Assembly: GCA_020439945.1 (NCBI GenBank) | Contig: JAGRPB010000036.1 | Coordinates: 1 to 33,951, forward strand | DNA: 33,951 bases | Source: Verrucomicrobiia bacterium | GTDB lineage: Bacteria; Verrucomicrobiota; Verrucomicrobiia; Verrucomicrobiales; DEV007 | Direction of reading: 5' to 3' | Part shown: one piece after another, positions 26,308-33,951 of the stretch | Position numbering within the stretch: position 1 is the first letter of the stretch | Layout of the letters: every line of letters begins with the position of its first letter | Notes under the pieces: generated by a model | Told to the model about the DNA's origin: nothing | The model's database searches: none | What the model saw: the letters and a program-made list of their open reading frames with translations, nothing else | Translations under genes and position numbers: made by a program

Positions 26308-28026
26308 ATGAATCACCGCGCCTTTTCACTCATCGAAGTCCTCTCCTCCGTTGCGGTCGCGGGACTTCTCAGTTCGATCGCCTTCGTTTCCGTGGGCGAA
26401 GTTTCCCAACGATCGACTCGGAAGAAGTTGGAAGCGGATGTCGATACCCTGAATCGCGCGGTCAGCTCCTACCTGGTCATGGGTGGCTCGCTGGACGGAG
26501 TCGAATCGCCGGCGGAAGTGATCGCGCATTTGAAAAGCACCAGTTCCCCCGAAGCGGCGAAGCAAATGCCGGGTCTGTCTTCGTCTTTTGTCGATCCGCG
26601 TCTCGGAGTCAGCTTGTCTGCCGATGGAAAAGGCGTGGTCTGGGATGCCGATCATGCCCGATTGATTCTCGACGGCACCGGCCCGGGAGCGGTCGCCGCG
26701 TTCACCCTGGATGATTCGCTCGCCGAAGCGACCCCCGCGGTCGAGACGAGAAAGCGCCTCGTTTCCTATGCCAAGGAGTCGACCTGGGTGTGGGACTACC
26801 ACGATCGGCCGGTTATCCACGAGACCGGCGCGACCGAATTCGTCGTCGCCAAGGCGCCCGAAACTCAGGGCGGCGGGTTTCCCGCCGCAACGCCGGCGCC
26901 CGATCCCCGGCGCACCCTGATTTCGCCCCAGTTTTCTTATCCCGGCGGTTCCTACGACATTCGCGACTACGACCTGCCGGTGACGCTGACGAATCCGAAT
27001 CCCCAGGGCACTTCGAGAATAGTCTACGCCATCGACTACGGAAGTTGGCGGGAATACCACGGGCCGGTGATGATCTCGCCGGGTTCCGTCCTCTCGGCGC
27101 AGGCCCTCTCCGCGCACTCGCAGTGGGGTGACAGTGCCAAGCATGACGAACAATACGGTGCCGTGCCCGCCGCGCTGGCCGCACCCGGGATCGAGTCCAG
27201 CCATACGTCCTTTGGCATGTTCTACAACCGAGAGATTGAAGTCACGATTTCGAATCCGAATTCCGAGGCACATTCCCGGCTCGAATACCGGATCAACGAA
27301 GGCGGCTGGCAATCGTATGACGCGCCGTTCACCCTGGATCGCGGAGACTTTCCCAACGCCGCCACCATCGAGGCGCGGGCTCTACCGGTCGGGTCACCCT
27401 ACTACCTGGAGAGCCCGGTGGCGTCGCGGTCCATTGCGCTCGATCCCTTCGAAGCATCCGGTTCGGCCGCCGGAGAATTCTCCAATGCCAGCGGCACCTC
27501 GCGCATGGTGAGCAGCCTCGGTAGCGGCGAGACCGGCGAAACTTTTGCCTGGGGCGAGCAATTGCCGGTGAACGATTCCAACCGAACTGAACAGAGTCGC
27601 CTGGCCTTTGGAGGTTCGGAATTCAGCCAGATCGCGCCCGGCAATTCTTTCCGCATTGGCTCGCTTTCCTACTACAACGGCACCATTCGCAGTGGGACAG
27701 GCGCCGATCGCATCGACCTGACCCTGAAGCTCGATCTGTCGATCAACGGCATTCTTTTTCAGCCGAATTACGCGTTTTCGTTCGATCTGATCAACACCAC
27801 CAACACCGACGATGCGTGGGAATCGGCCGACTACGTCCGCATTGCCGACCCCATCTCGCGCCGCCGACTGGTGATCAATCAATACGAATACGACTTCAAC
27901 ATCGAGTTCGGTCGGACAACCTCATTGGGCTTCTCGCATTTCAATGAGTTCCATGTCTTCGAAGACGCCTGGGCCTCATCGGAGATCTACGGCTCGTTGG
28001 TCGAAGTCGGTCGGGTCCGGGATTGA
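26308..28026 (+). CDS. Large pseudopilin-like protein (prepilin N-methylation signal)
   Basis: A 572-residue protein that starts with a type IV prepilin / type II pseudopilin signal: MNHRA then FSLIEVLSSVAVAGLL, with predicted prepilin-peptidase cleavage between A5 and F6 and the conserved Glu at mature position 5 (E10). Ala replaces the usual Gly at -1. Such proteins are inserted in the inner membrane and join pilus or secretion pseudopili. Residues about 30-200 form a globular pseudopilin-like part; about 205-375 hold two similar strand-rich units (LPVTLTNPNPQGTSRIVYAIDYGSW and IEVTISNPNSEAHSRLEYRINEGGW) like the C-terminal chitobiase/hexosaminidase-type domains. Residues about 385-572 (SRLAFGGSEFSQ, FRIGSLSYYNGTI) resemble the 'choice-of-anchor K' domain. 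It is far longer than a usual pilin. ATG 26308 is preferred over an in-frame TTG at 26281. No assembly gene is nearby. Likely a surface-displayed tip or binding protein; function inferred only. Confidence 0.8.
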   Translation: MNHRAFSLIEVLSSVAVAGLLSSIAFVSVGEVSQRSTRKKLEADVDTLNRAVSSYLVMGGSLDGVESPAEVIAHLKSTSSPEAAKQMPGLSSSFVDPRLGVSLSADGKGVVWDADHARLILDGTGPGAVAAFTLDDSLAEATPAVETRKRLVSYAKESTWVWDYHDRPVIHETGATEFVVAKAPETQGGGFPAATPAPDPRRTLISPQFSYPGGSYDIRDYDLPVTLTNPNPQGTSRIVYAIDYGSWREYHGPVMISPGSVLSAQALSAHSQWGDSAKHDEQYGAVPAALAAPGIESSHTSFGMFYNREIEVTISNPNSEAHSRLEYRINEGGWQSYDAPFTLDRGDFPNAATIEARALPVGSPYYLESPVASRSIALDPFEASGSAAGEFSNASGTSRMVSSLGSGETGETFAWGEQLPVNDSNRTEQSRLAFGGSEFSQIAPGNSFRIGSLSYYNGTIRSGTGADRIDLTLKLDLSINGILFQPNYAFSFDLINTTNTDDAWESADYVRIADPISRRRLVINQYEYDFNIEFGRTTSLGFSHFNEFHVFEDAWASSEIYGSLVEVGRVRD

Positions 28027-28137
28027 GAAAGGCAACCGGCATCCCGATTTGGGGCCGCTCCGCGGGAAAGTTTGTGTCGCCATTCGCAGAGATTTTCTGA
28101 TATCACCGGGAGCCGCATCCCGCGGAATTCCCACTCC

Positions 28138-29286
28138 ATGAAATCGATCTCTCTATCCGTTTTCGCCCTCCTGATTTCCCTGGCTTCCGCCTGGAGCAAG
28201 GATGTCGCCGCCGATCCGTTGGCTGGCATCGTTCCGGCAATGGAGGCCCAGATCGCCGCCGGACACACGGCGGGAGCGGTGACGCTCGTGATGAAGGATG
28301 GTAAGATCGTGCATCACGCGGCGACCGGTTTCGCCGACCGGGAACAGGAGGTCCCGATGACGAAGGACGCGCTGTTCTGGATCGCCTCGATGACAAAATC
28401 GATGAGCGTGACCACGATCATGACCCTGGTGGACGAAGGGAAACTCTCCCTCGACGAACCCGCCGCCACCTGGATGCCGGCCATCGGAGAGATGAAAATG
28501 GCCGACGGCAGTTCGCCCGAGCAACCCGTGACCCTGCGGCTCCTGATGTCGCACACCTCCGGCCTGCAGTTTCCTCCTCGCAAGGCCAACGATGGCGCGC
28601 ACTCGCTGCGCAGTTACGCCGAGCAACTGGTGAAGGCGCCGCTGTCGTTCCAACCCGGCAGCGATTACGAATACGGTTTCGGCATCACCGTGTCGGGGCG
28701 GATCGCCGAAATCGTGTCGGGTCAGCCTTTCGACGAACTCGTTCAGCAACGCATCTTCGATCCGCTCGGCATGAAGGACACCGCCTTTCATCCGAACGAC
28801 GCGCTTCGCGCCCGAATTGCCAAGACCTACAAAACGGACGAGGACGGTAGATCGCTCGTTCGGGGCTACAATCCCTTCGTCACCTCCGACGCGGGAGTGC
28901 GGCGAATGACCGAACCCTCCGGCGGCGTTTTTTCCACCGCGGCGGACATGGCGAAATTCTACCAGATGATCCTCGACGGCGGCGTCTGGGAGGGAAAACG
29001 GATCGTCTCCGAGAAATCGATCGCCGAAATGACCTCGCCCAGAATGGCGGGAGAAAAGAAGCTGAACTACGGACTCGGCTGGATGGCCAACCGTCCCGAG
29101 AAATCGCTCGTTCCCGGCTTTTCGGCGAGCTCATTCGGTCACGGCGGCGCCTTCGCCACCCACGGCTGGGTCGATCCCGAGCGCGGTATCGTCGCGGTTC
29201 TCATGATTCAAAACGTCATGGTGCAGGGAACGGGCGAGGTGCGGAAGGCGTATCACGAGGCCCTTCTGGCGGCGTATCCGGAGTAG
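28138..29286 (+). CDS. Exported serine hydrolase, class C beta-lactamase family
   Basis: A 382-residue protein with a signal peptide (1 to about 20, MKSISLSVFALLISLASAWS) and the penicillin-binding-protein fold. The nucleophile motif SxxK is S84-M-T-K87 (FWIASMTKSM), the catalytic tyrosine is probably Y179 (DYEYGFGITVSG), and the third motif is H335-G-G (SFGHGGAFATHGW), replacing KTG. HGG and the general spacing match EstB-like esterases and D-aminopeptidase relatives rather than true AmpC beta-lactamases, so an esterase or amidase acting in the periplasm is more likely than antibiotic resistance. ATG 28138 was chosen because it begins the signal peptide. In this sulfatase-rich setting it could be a carbohydrate esterase, but the substrate is not predictable. 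An inverted-repeat element directly follows its stop codon. Confidence 0.92.
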   Translation: MKSISLSVFALLISLASAWSKDVAADPLAGIVPAMEAQIAAGHTAGAVTLVMKDGKIVHHAATGFADREQEVPMTKDALFWIASMTKSMSVTTIMTLVDEGKLSLDEPAATWMPAIGEMKMADGSSPEQPVTLRLLMSHTSGLQFPPRKANDGAHSLRSYAEQLVKAPLSFQPGSDYEYGFGITVSGRIAEIVSGQPFDELVQQRIFDPLGMKDTAFHPNDALRARIAKTYKTDEDGRSLVRGYNPFVTSDAGVRRMTEPSGGVFSTAADMAKFYQMILDGGVWEGKRIVSEKSIAEMTSPRMAGEKKLNYGLGWMANRPEKSLVPGFSASSFGHGGAFATHGWVDPERGIVAVLMIQNVMVQGTGEVRKAYHEALLAAYPE

Positions 29287-29294
29287 AGAAGAAC

Positions 29295-29368
29295 GGAGGG
29301 GCGACAATCCTGTCGCCCTTTGGAAATATCGATTCTCTCCAGGCGGGCGACAGGATTGACGCCCCTCC
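29295..29368. repeat. Long inverted repeat (paired palindromes) between serine hydrolase and sulfatase
   Basis: Arms 29295-29318 and 29345-29368 are reverse complements at 23 of 24 positions, with a 26-base loop. The first arm is itself a small palindrome (GCGACA at 29301-29306, TGTCGC at 29311-29316). The element nearly fills the 91-base gap between two genes and ends nine bases before the ATG at 29378. It could terminate the upstream transcript or be a REP/BIME-like or MITE-like repeat. Confidence 0.75.
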
Positions 29369-29377
29369 TTTCCTCCC

Positions 29378-30907
29378 ATGAAGCCGAGAGTCCTGATTCT
29401 TTTCCTGTTGGCCGCCGTGTGCGCGGGAAGTGATTTCGCGTGGGGGCAGTCCGGCAAGCCTACTGTCGAGCGCCCCAACGTCCTCTTCCTCGCGGTGGAC
29501 GACATGAAGGATTGGGTCGGCTGTCTCGGCGGCTACGAGGGAACCGTTCACACGCCGAACATCGACCGACTGGCAGCCCGTGGGGTGTTGTTCACCAATG
29601 CGCATTGTCCCTCGCCGAAATGCGCTCCCTCGCGGGCGGCGATCATGACCGGCCTGATGCCTTCGACTACCGGGCTCTACGAAAACAGCCACTGGTGGAA
29701 ACCGAACCTGCCCGAGGTCGTCAGCCTGCCGGCCCAATTCAAGGCCCATGGCTATCGCGTGGCGGGCGCGGGAAAAATCTTTCACCACACGGCCGGCAAC
29801 AATCCTCCGGGAGAGTGGGACGAGTTCCGGCGTTTGATTTTCCGCAACGACGGTTGGTTCCGGGAGAAGAAGATCAACTACCCCTGGTCGACGCCGGTTC
29901 CGTTTCCCGAGGGCTTTCCCTTTTCCGAGGTAGAAGGTCTCCCTCACGAAAACGACTGGGGCGCACTGCCCGGCGTGCCCGAAGCCGATTACGACGACAC
30001 GCTCAGCGCGGACTTTGCGGTCGAGTTTCTCCGAACTCATGAGCCCGACCAGCCCTTCTTTCTCGCCTGTGGATTGTTTCGCCCTCACCTGCCCTGGTAC
30101 GTGCCCCGGGAATATTTCGATCTTTATCCGCTCGACGAGATCGTCCTTCCTGAAGTGCGAGAAGGAGATCTCGACGACGTTCCCGAAGTCGGTCGACAGC
30201 TGGCGTTGGCGGGGCATTCGGACTTCGAGAAAATCCGCGATGCCGATCGTTGGAAACACGCCATCCAGGCCTACCTCGCCAGCATCAGCTACGCCGATGC
30301 CCAACTCGGGCGGGTTCTGGAAGCGCTCGACATTTCGCCGCATGCCGAAAACACCTACGTCACGCTCTGGTCCGATCACGGTTGGCATCTCGGAGAGAAA
30401 GGCCACTGGCACAAATCGACTCTCTGGGAAGAAGCGACGCGGGTGCCGTTCCTTTTCGCCGGCCCGGGTATCGAACCGGCCAAGTGCGATCGACCGGTCA
30501 GCCTGATTTCTCTCTTTCCCACGCTCAACGATCTCTGCGGACTTCCTTTGATCGAAAACCACGACGGCGTCAGTCTTCGGCCTCTCCTCGAAGATCCCGC
30601 CTCCGCTTCTTGGGGCCGACCCGCTGTCATCGAGTATCTCCTTGGGAATGCCGCCGTTCGCTCCGATCGATTTCGCTACATCCGCTATCATGACGGGAGC
30701 GAGGAACTCTACGATCACGAGACCGATCCCCACGAATGGGACAACCTTGCCAAAAATCCCGAGCAAGCATCCGTCATCGCCAACCTCGCCCGCTGGCTGC
30801 CAGAAAACTGGGCGCCCGAAGCCAAAGCGAAGGGCGCTTTTCAGTTCGATCCGGAGACGTGGACGTGGCGAGAAAAGAAAACGAACCGGGTGATCGAAGG
30901 TCGGTAG
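29378..30907 (+). CDS. Exported sulfatase, iduronate-2-sulfatase-like
   Basis: Type I sulfatase of 509 residues. A signal peptide covers residues 1 to about 23 (ending SDFAWG). The metal-binding D41-D42 lies in NVLFLAVDDM; the active-site motif is C82-A-P-S-R86 with the formylglycine Cys. WSDHGWHLGEKGHWHKSTLWEEATRVP is the typical second metal and sulfate-binding segment of iduronate-2-sulfatase-like enzymes, and the family-typical ELYDHETDPHEWDNLA stretch is near the C-terminus. It belongs to the same broad subgroup as the sulfatase at 3547-5007 (both share the FFLA-CGLF/AGFF-NPH or RPH-P-Y-V-P-YFDLYPLDEI pattern) but is clearly different in detail. It sits nine bases after a long inverted repeat, with no evident Shine-Dalgarno, so translation initiation could be sensitive to that structure. 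It converges on the lactonase gene. Confidence 0.94.
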   Translation: MKPRVLILFLLAAVCAGSDFAWGQSGKPTVERPNVLFLAVDDMKDWVGCLGGYEGTVHTPNIDRLAARGVLFTNAHCPSPKCAPSRAAIMTGLMPSTTGLYENSHWWKPNLPEVVSLPAQFKAHGYRVAGAGKIFHHTAGNNPPGEWDEFRRLIFRNDGWFREKKINYPWSTPVPFPEGFPFSEVEGLPHENDWGALPGVPEADYDDTLSADFAVEFLRTHEPDQPFFLACGLFRPHLPWYVPREYFDLYPLDEIVLPEVREGDLDDVPEVGRQLALAGHSDFEKIRDADRWKHAIQAYLASISYADAQLGRVLEALDISPHAENTYVTLWSDHGWHLGEKGHWHKSTLWEEATRVPFLFAGPGIEPAKCDRPVSLISLFPTLNDLCGLPLIENHDGVSLRPLLEDPASASWGRPAVIEYLLGNAAVRSDRFRYIRYHDGSEELYDHETDPHEWDNLAKNPEQASVIANLARWLPENWAPEAKAKGAFQFDPETWTWREKKTNRVIEGR

Positions 30908-30921
30908 ACGTATGATCGCGG

Positions 30922-30997
30922 CGGACGCCCCGGCGGTGCGTCCCTACCGAGTTTGGCGAACAGCGCATGGGGTAGGGACGTCTCGCCGAGACGTCCG
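30922..30997. repeat. Inverted repeat of paired palindromes between convergent genes
   Basis: Arms 30922-30948 and 30971-30997 pair at 22 of 27 positions plus two G-T wobbles, around a 22-base loop. The right arm contains a perfect 10-bp palindrome with a single central base (30976-30996); the left arm has a decayed 6-bp version (30923-30928 with 30938-30943). It lies between the convergent sulfatase and lactonase stops (30908-31021), a good place for a bidirectional terminator, but the two-palindrome plan suggests a REP/BIME-type repeat. Confidence 0.7.
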
Positions 30998-31021
30998 ATC
31001 GGGTCGCGACCAGAGGGCGCC

Positions 31022-32182
31022 TCACGGCACCATCGGAAAAATCGGCAGCGTCTCCACGTCTGAGATACCCTCCTCGGCCGGGAGGCTGGCGACCTCTTTG
31101 AGGGAACCGTTTTCTTCGATCCGGTAGACGAGAATCTTCGCGCACTTGAAAGCGGTCACGACGAGATGCTGACCGTCGGGCGACACCGCGAGTCCCCACG
31201 GGATCTTCGAAGTCTCCGTCAATCCCAGAGGGGTGAGGCTGCCGTCTTCACCGATGGCATAGCCGGCGAGGTAGTCGTAGTCGTGCTCGTGACCACGGAT
31301 GCCGGTGTAGAGAAATTTTGCGTCGGGCGTCATCACGATATCGGAGGCGCTGACGCCTTCCTTCGGCGCGTCGTCCCCGGCGGCCCGGGCGCTGGCTTTC
31401 CAGGTCAACTGCCCCGTCTCTTCATTCCGCTCGTAAACCGACACCCCGAGCCCCTGTTCCTCGCTGAAATAGAGGAGCGGGAGCGTCGGGTGATAAGCGA
31501 GATGGCGCGGGCCGGTCCCCGCGGGCGGGTTCGCATTCTTCGGATCGAGCGGGGTGACCTTTCCCGTCGCAGCATCGAAGGTATACTGATAGAGCGCGTT
31601 GTGTTCCTTGACGTAGGGAATGTAGAAATGGCGATTGTCCGGCGACAACAGGACGCAGTGAGCGGCCTTGCGACCTTCCTCCAGGGTCGTCACCGGTTTC
31701 GTTTCAGGCATGCCTTTCTCGTCGATGCGATAGATGTCGATGATCCCGTCCTGGTAATTGCAGCCGAGCAGGAATCGTTCGGACCGATCCACACTGAGGT
31801 AGGAATAGTCCCGCGGCCAATAGCCGCGAACGGTGTGACCGTCGGTCGCGGATCTTCCATTCAGAAACTTGATCGACAGGTTCATCCCGTCCGCATCCTT
31901 CGCGCCTCCGGAGATATAGAAAACCGACTTCGAAGGATGCTTGGCGATCGTGCGGCCGGGAAAATGCAGATCCTCCGACGCGACCAGTTCCCACGACGCG
32001 TAGGGAAACTTGTTTTCCGGATTCGGCGTCAGCTTGAAGATCAGCAACTCCTCCCCGTTGCGACTGGGCGCGTAGATGAGAAAGGGCTCCGGATCGGCCG
32101 CCAAGACGCCGCTGGTGAAAAGCAGTCCGGAGAGAAGAATCGACGAGAGGAGTTTTGGGAAGGCTGGGAGTTTGAAAGGCAT
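31022..32182 (-). CDS. Exported lactonase-family beta-propeller (YbhE/Pgl-like)
   Basis: A 386-residue protein with a signal peptide (residues 1-28, ending TSGVLA) and a seven-bladed propeller of the 6-phosphogluconolactonase YbhE/Pgl type. Recognisable blade motifs include AHCVLLSPDNRHFYIPYVKEH, GTGPRHLAYHPTLPLLYFSEE, ASDIVMTPDAKFLYTGIRG and IPWGLAVSPDGQHLVVTAF. Classical YbhE is cytoplasmic and hydrolyses 6-phosphogluconolactone; this one is exported, so a phosphorylated substrate is unlikely. It may open sugar lactones produced by periplasmic sugar oxidation, or be a non-catalytic propeller. Transcribed toward the sulfatase at 29378 and away from the sulfatase at 32395, with a 212-base divergent gap. 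Confidence 0.88.
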   Translation of the reverse strand: MPFKLPAFPKLLSSILLSGLLFTSGVLAADPEPFLIYAPSRNGEELLIFKLTPNPENKFPYASWELVASEDLHFPGRTIAKHPSKSVFYISGGAKDADGMNLSIKFLNGRSATDGHTVRGYWPRDYSYLSVDRSERFLLGCNYQDGIIDIYRIDEKGMPETKPVTTLEEGRKAAHCVLLSPDNRHFYIPYVKEHNALYQYTFDAATGKVTPLDPKNANPPAGTGPRHLAYHPTLPLLYFSEEQGLGVSVYERNEETGQLTWKASARAAGDDAPKEGVSASDIVMTPDAKFLYTGIRGHEHDYDYLAGYAIGEDGSLTPLGLTETSKIPWGLAVSPDGQHLVVTAFKCAKILVYRIEENGSLKEVASLPAEEGISDVETLPIFPMVP

Positions 32183-32352
32183 GAGACGCGCAGCCTAACC
32201 GGAGTCAGCCAAGCGCGTCGACCATTTTCGGAAATCGTTCCGTGATGTGCATTTGATCCAACCCTCGAGCGGCAAAATCGAGGGTAAAGGCGTTACGATG
32301 ATGAGCATCCCGTTTCGCCACCCAGGAGATCGCCGTGACCATGGGGAAAACA

Positions 32353-32382
32353 TTGTCATCAGCTCGATTCCGAAACAAGATG
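32353..32382 (+). promoter_or_regulatory. Weak candidate promoter of the last sulfatase
   Basis: TTGTCA at 32353-32358 and CAAGAT at 32377-32382 are 18 bases apart. Only the -35 is good. The remaining divergent gap (32183-32394) shows no gene or repeat. Confidence 0.2.
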
Positions 32383-32394
32383 CGTCCCTCACTC

Positions 32395-33951
32395 ATGAAA
32401 CGTTTCCCCCACTTTCTCCTCCTCGCGCTCGCGCTGATGCTGTCCGCCGGTTTCGCGCATTCTGCCGCCGACACGGCCAGACCCAACGTCGTCCTCTTTC
32501 TCGTCGATGACATGGGCTGGATGGATTCCACCGTCTACGGCTCGGAATACTACGAGACGCCGAACATGGAGCGGCTCGCCAAGCTCTCGATGCGCTTCAC
32601 CGATGCCTACGCGGTGCCGCTCTGCTCGCCGACCCGGGCCTCGATCCTGAGCGGCCAGTATTCCTCGCGACACCGGGTCACCAGCGCCAGCGGCCATCAG
32701 CCTCCCGCTCCCGAAGGTGCTTCCCCCTATCCCGAGAAGGCGTCGCCAGTGAGCCAATTCATCTACGCCAACAGCAAGAACTACCTCGATCCCTCCATCG
32801 TCACGGTGGCGGAAGTGCTGCGCGACGCGGGCTACCGCACCGGGCATTTCGGGAAATGGCACCTCGGCTTGACCGCGGAATATCGCCCCGATCACAACGG
32901 CTTCGAAACGACCTGGCAATGCGCGCCCGATCCCGGTCCGCCCAGTTATTTCTCGCCCTACGGGGTTTTCCCCGATGGTCGTCCCACCGGCCAGCATCAT
33001 GTCGGCAACATCACCGACGGACCCAAGGGTGAATACATCACCGACCGGCTCACCGACGAGGCGATCAAGTTTCTCGAAGCCCACCAGGACGATCCCTTTT
33101 TCCTCAACCTCTGGCAGTACGGCGTTCACGGTCCCTGGGGACACAAGGAGGCCTACACCGCCGAATTCGCGAAGAAAACCGATCCGCGCGGGGAACAGCG
33201 CAATCCCATCATGGCCTCGATGCTCAAGAGCGTTGACGAGAGTCTCGGCCGCATCCTCGACAAGCTCGATGAACTCGGCCTGACGGAGAACACCCTCTTC
33301 ATTTTCTATTCCGACAACGGTGGCAACACCCACAGCAACACCCTGGACGATACCAAGCTTGAGAAGATCAAGCCGGGGCATCCCAAGTATGAGTTTCTTC
33401 GCGATTGGCGAAAGTGGGCCGGCCCCGAGGCGCCGACCAACAATGCTCCGCTTCGCGAGGGCAAGGGTCGCATCTACGAAGGCGGGCAGCGGGTGCCCTT
33501 AATGGTGCGCTGGCCCGGTCACATCGAGCCGGGCACCACCAGCGATACCGTCGTCGGTCCCATCGACCTCTACCCCACCATTCTCGACGCCGTCGATCTG
33601 AAGAAGCCGGACGGCTATACGGTCGACGGACTGTCGATTCTGCCGGTGCTCGAGCAGAAAGGTGAGCTCGAGCGAGACGCCTTTTTCACCTGGTTTCCCC
33701 ATCTCATTCCCGCCGCTTCCGTTCGCGTCGGAGACTGGAAATTGATCCACCGTTGGGAGCCGCACCGCGACTATCCGGAAACGCGCGAGCTTTACAATCT
33801 CGCCGAGGACATCGGGGAGACCAACAACCTCGCCGCCAAGTATCCCGAGAAAGTCGCCGAGCTGGAAAAGCGCATCGAGCAGTTCATCGCCGATACCGGC
33901 GCCCTCGCCCCGAAGCCGAATCCCGCCTACCAAGCCGCCGCCGCCAAGGCG
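32395..33951 (+). CDS. Exported sulfatase (arylsulfatase-like), 3' end outside window
   Basis: The reading frame is open from ATG 32395 to the window end (519 codons), so the C-terminus is missing, though the conserved sulfatase body is complete. A signal peptide covers residues 1 to about 24 (MKRFPHFLLLALALMLSAGF). Metal ligands D38-D39 lie in NVVLFLVDDMGW; the active-site motif is C77-S-P-T-R81 with a formylglycine Cys. GKWHLGL, YSDNGGN, APLREGKGRIYEGGQRVP and ELYNLAEDIGETNNLA are the usual downstream family markers. It is distinct from the other three sulfatases here; the REGKGRIYEGG segment is common among arylsulfatase A-like enzymes acting on glycans. Two further in-frame ATGs upstream (32341, 32380) are possible, but 32395 gives the most regular signal peptide. 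Substrate unknown. Confidence 0.93.
   Translation, partial: MKRFPHFLLLALALMLSAGFAHSAADTARPNVVLFLVDDMGWMDSTVYGSEYYETPNMERLAKLSMRFTDAYAVPLCSPTRASILSGQYSSRHRVTSASGHQPPAPEGASPYPEKASPVSQFIYANSKNYLDPSIVTVAEVLRDAGYRTGHFGKWHLGLTAEYRPDHNGFETTWQCAPDPGPPSYFSPYGVFPDGRPTGQHHVGNITDGPKGEYITDRLTDEAIKFLEAHQDDPFFLNLWQYGVHGPWGHKEAYTAEFAKKTDPRGEQRNPIMASMLKSVDESLGRILDKLDELGLTENTLFIFYSDNGGNTHSNTLDDTKLEKIKPGHPKYEFLRDWRKWAGPEAPTNNAPLREGKGRIYEGGQRVPLMVRWPGHIEPGTTSDTVVGPIDLYPTILDAVDLKKPDGYTVDGLSILPVLEQKGELERDAFFTWFPHLIPAASVRVGDWKLIHRWEPHRDYPETRELYNLAEDIGETNNLAAKYPEKVAELEKRIEQFIADTGALAPKPNPAYQAAAAKA

Noticed and set aside
28138..29286. Antibiotic-resistance beta-lactamase
   Set aside because: The third motif is HGG rather than KTG and the tyrosine motif fits EstB-like esterases better; the family is mostly esterases and peptidases.

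Overview
The window looks like chromosomal DNA from a GC-rich, polysaccharide-degrading member of the PVC group, most likely Verrucomicrobiota. Supporting signs are several exported formylglycine-type sulfatases, a DUF1080 / membrane-dehydrogenase / heme-c fusion of the kind typical of Planctomycetes and Verrucomicrobia, a methyltransferase / PQQ-like propeller fusion, a GxGxG-poor 'IGHGG' repeat exoprotein, and a very large pseudopilin-like protein. The phylum is an inference from gene families; there is no rRNA or other phylogenetic marker here, and a planctomycete cannot be excluded.

Layout. 1-3433 is the 3' part of a giant repetitive surface exoprotein. 3547-6512 holds two tandem exported sulfatases. 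6620-7783 is a soluble cytochrome P450. 7829-17008 is a visibly lower-GC block with four exported proteins: an unknown protein translationally coupled to a CsgG/TolB-like protein (+ strand), converging on two very large tandem paralogues (- strand) that each carry two CsgG-like domains, a helical middle and a propeller-like C-terminus. An 83-bp copy of the csgG-like gene's 3' end is stranded between the two paralogues. 17270-26015 contains three exported redox or sugar-related proteins: the DUF1080/heme-c fusion, a Tat-exported sulfite-oxidase-like molybdoenzyme, and the methyltransferase/PQQ-propeller fusion. 26308-28026 is the pseudopilin-like protein, 28138-29286 a class C beta-lactamase-fold serine hydrolase, 29378-30907 a third sulfatase, 31022-32182 (- strand) a secreted lactonase-type propeller, and 32395 to the window end a fourth sulfatase, cut by the window edge.

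How the parts may work together. Nearly every protein except the P450 carries an export signal, so the window is mostly envelope and periplasm. The four sulfatases, the 3-keto-disaccharide-hydrolase-like domain, the serine hydrolase and the lactonase fit periplasmic breakdown of sulfated glycans with oxidative sugar steps, but no SusC/SusD pair, glycoside hydrolase or sulfatase-maturating enzyme is present, so a complete utilisation locus is not shown.

The most novel-looking piece is the 7.8-17.0 kb CsgG-like block: a family of giant two-CsgG-domain proteins paired with a small CsgG-like protein, bearing marks of tandem duplication. Three intergenic stem-loop elements (20689-20717, 29295-29368, 30922-30997) also deserve attention; the last two are built as inverted pairs of small palindromes. 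No tRNA, rRNA, CRISPR array, transposase or phage gene was seen.
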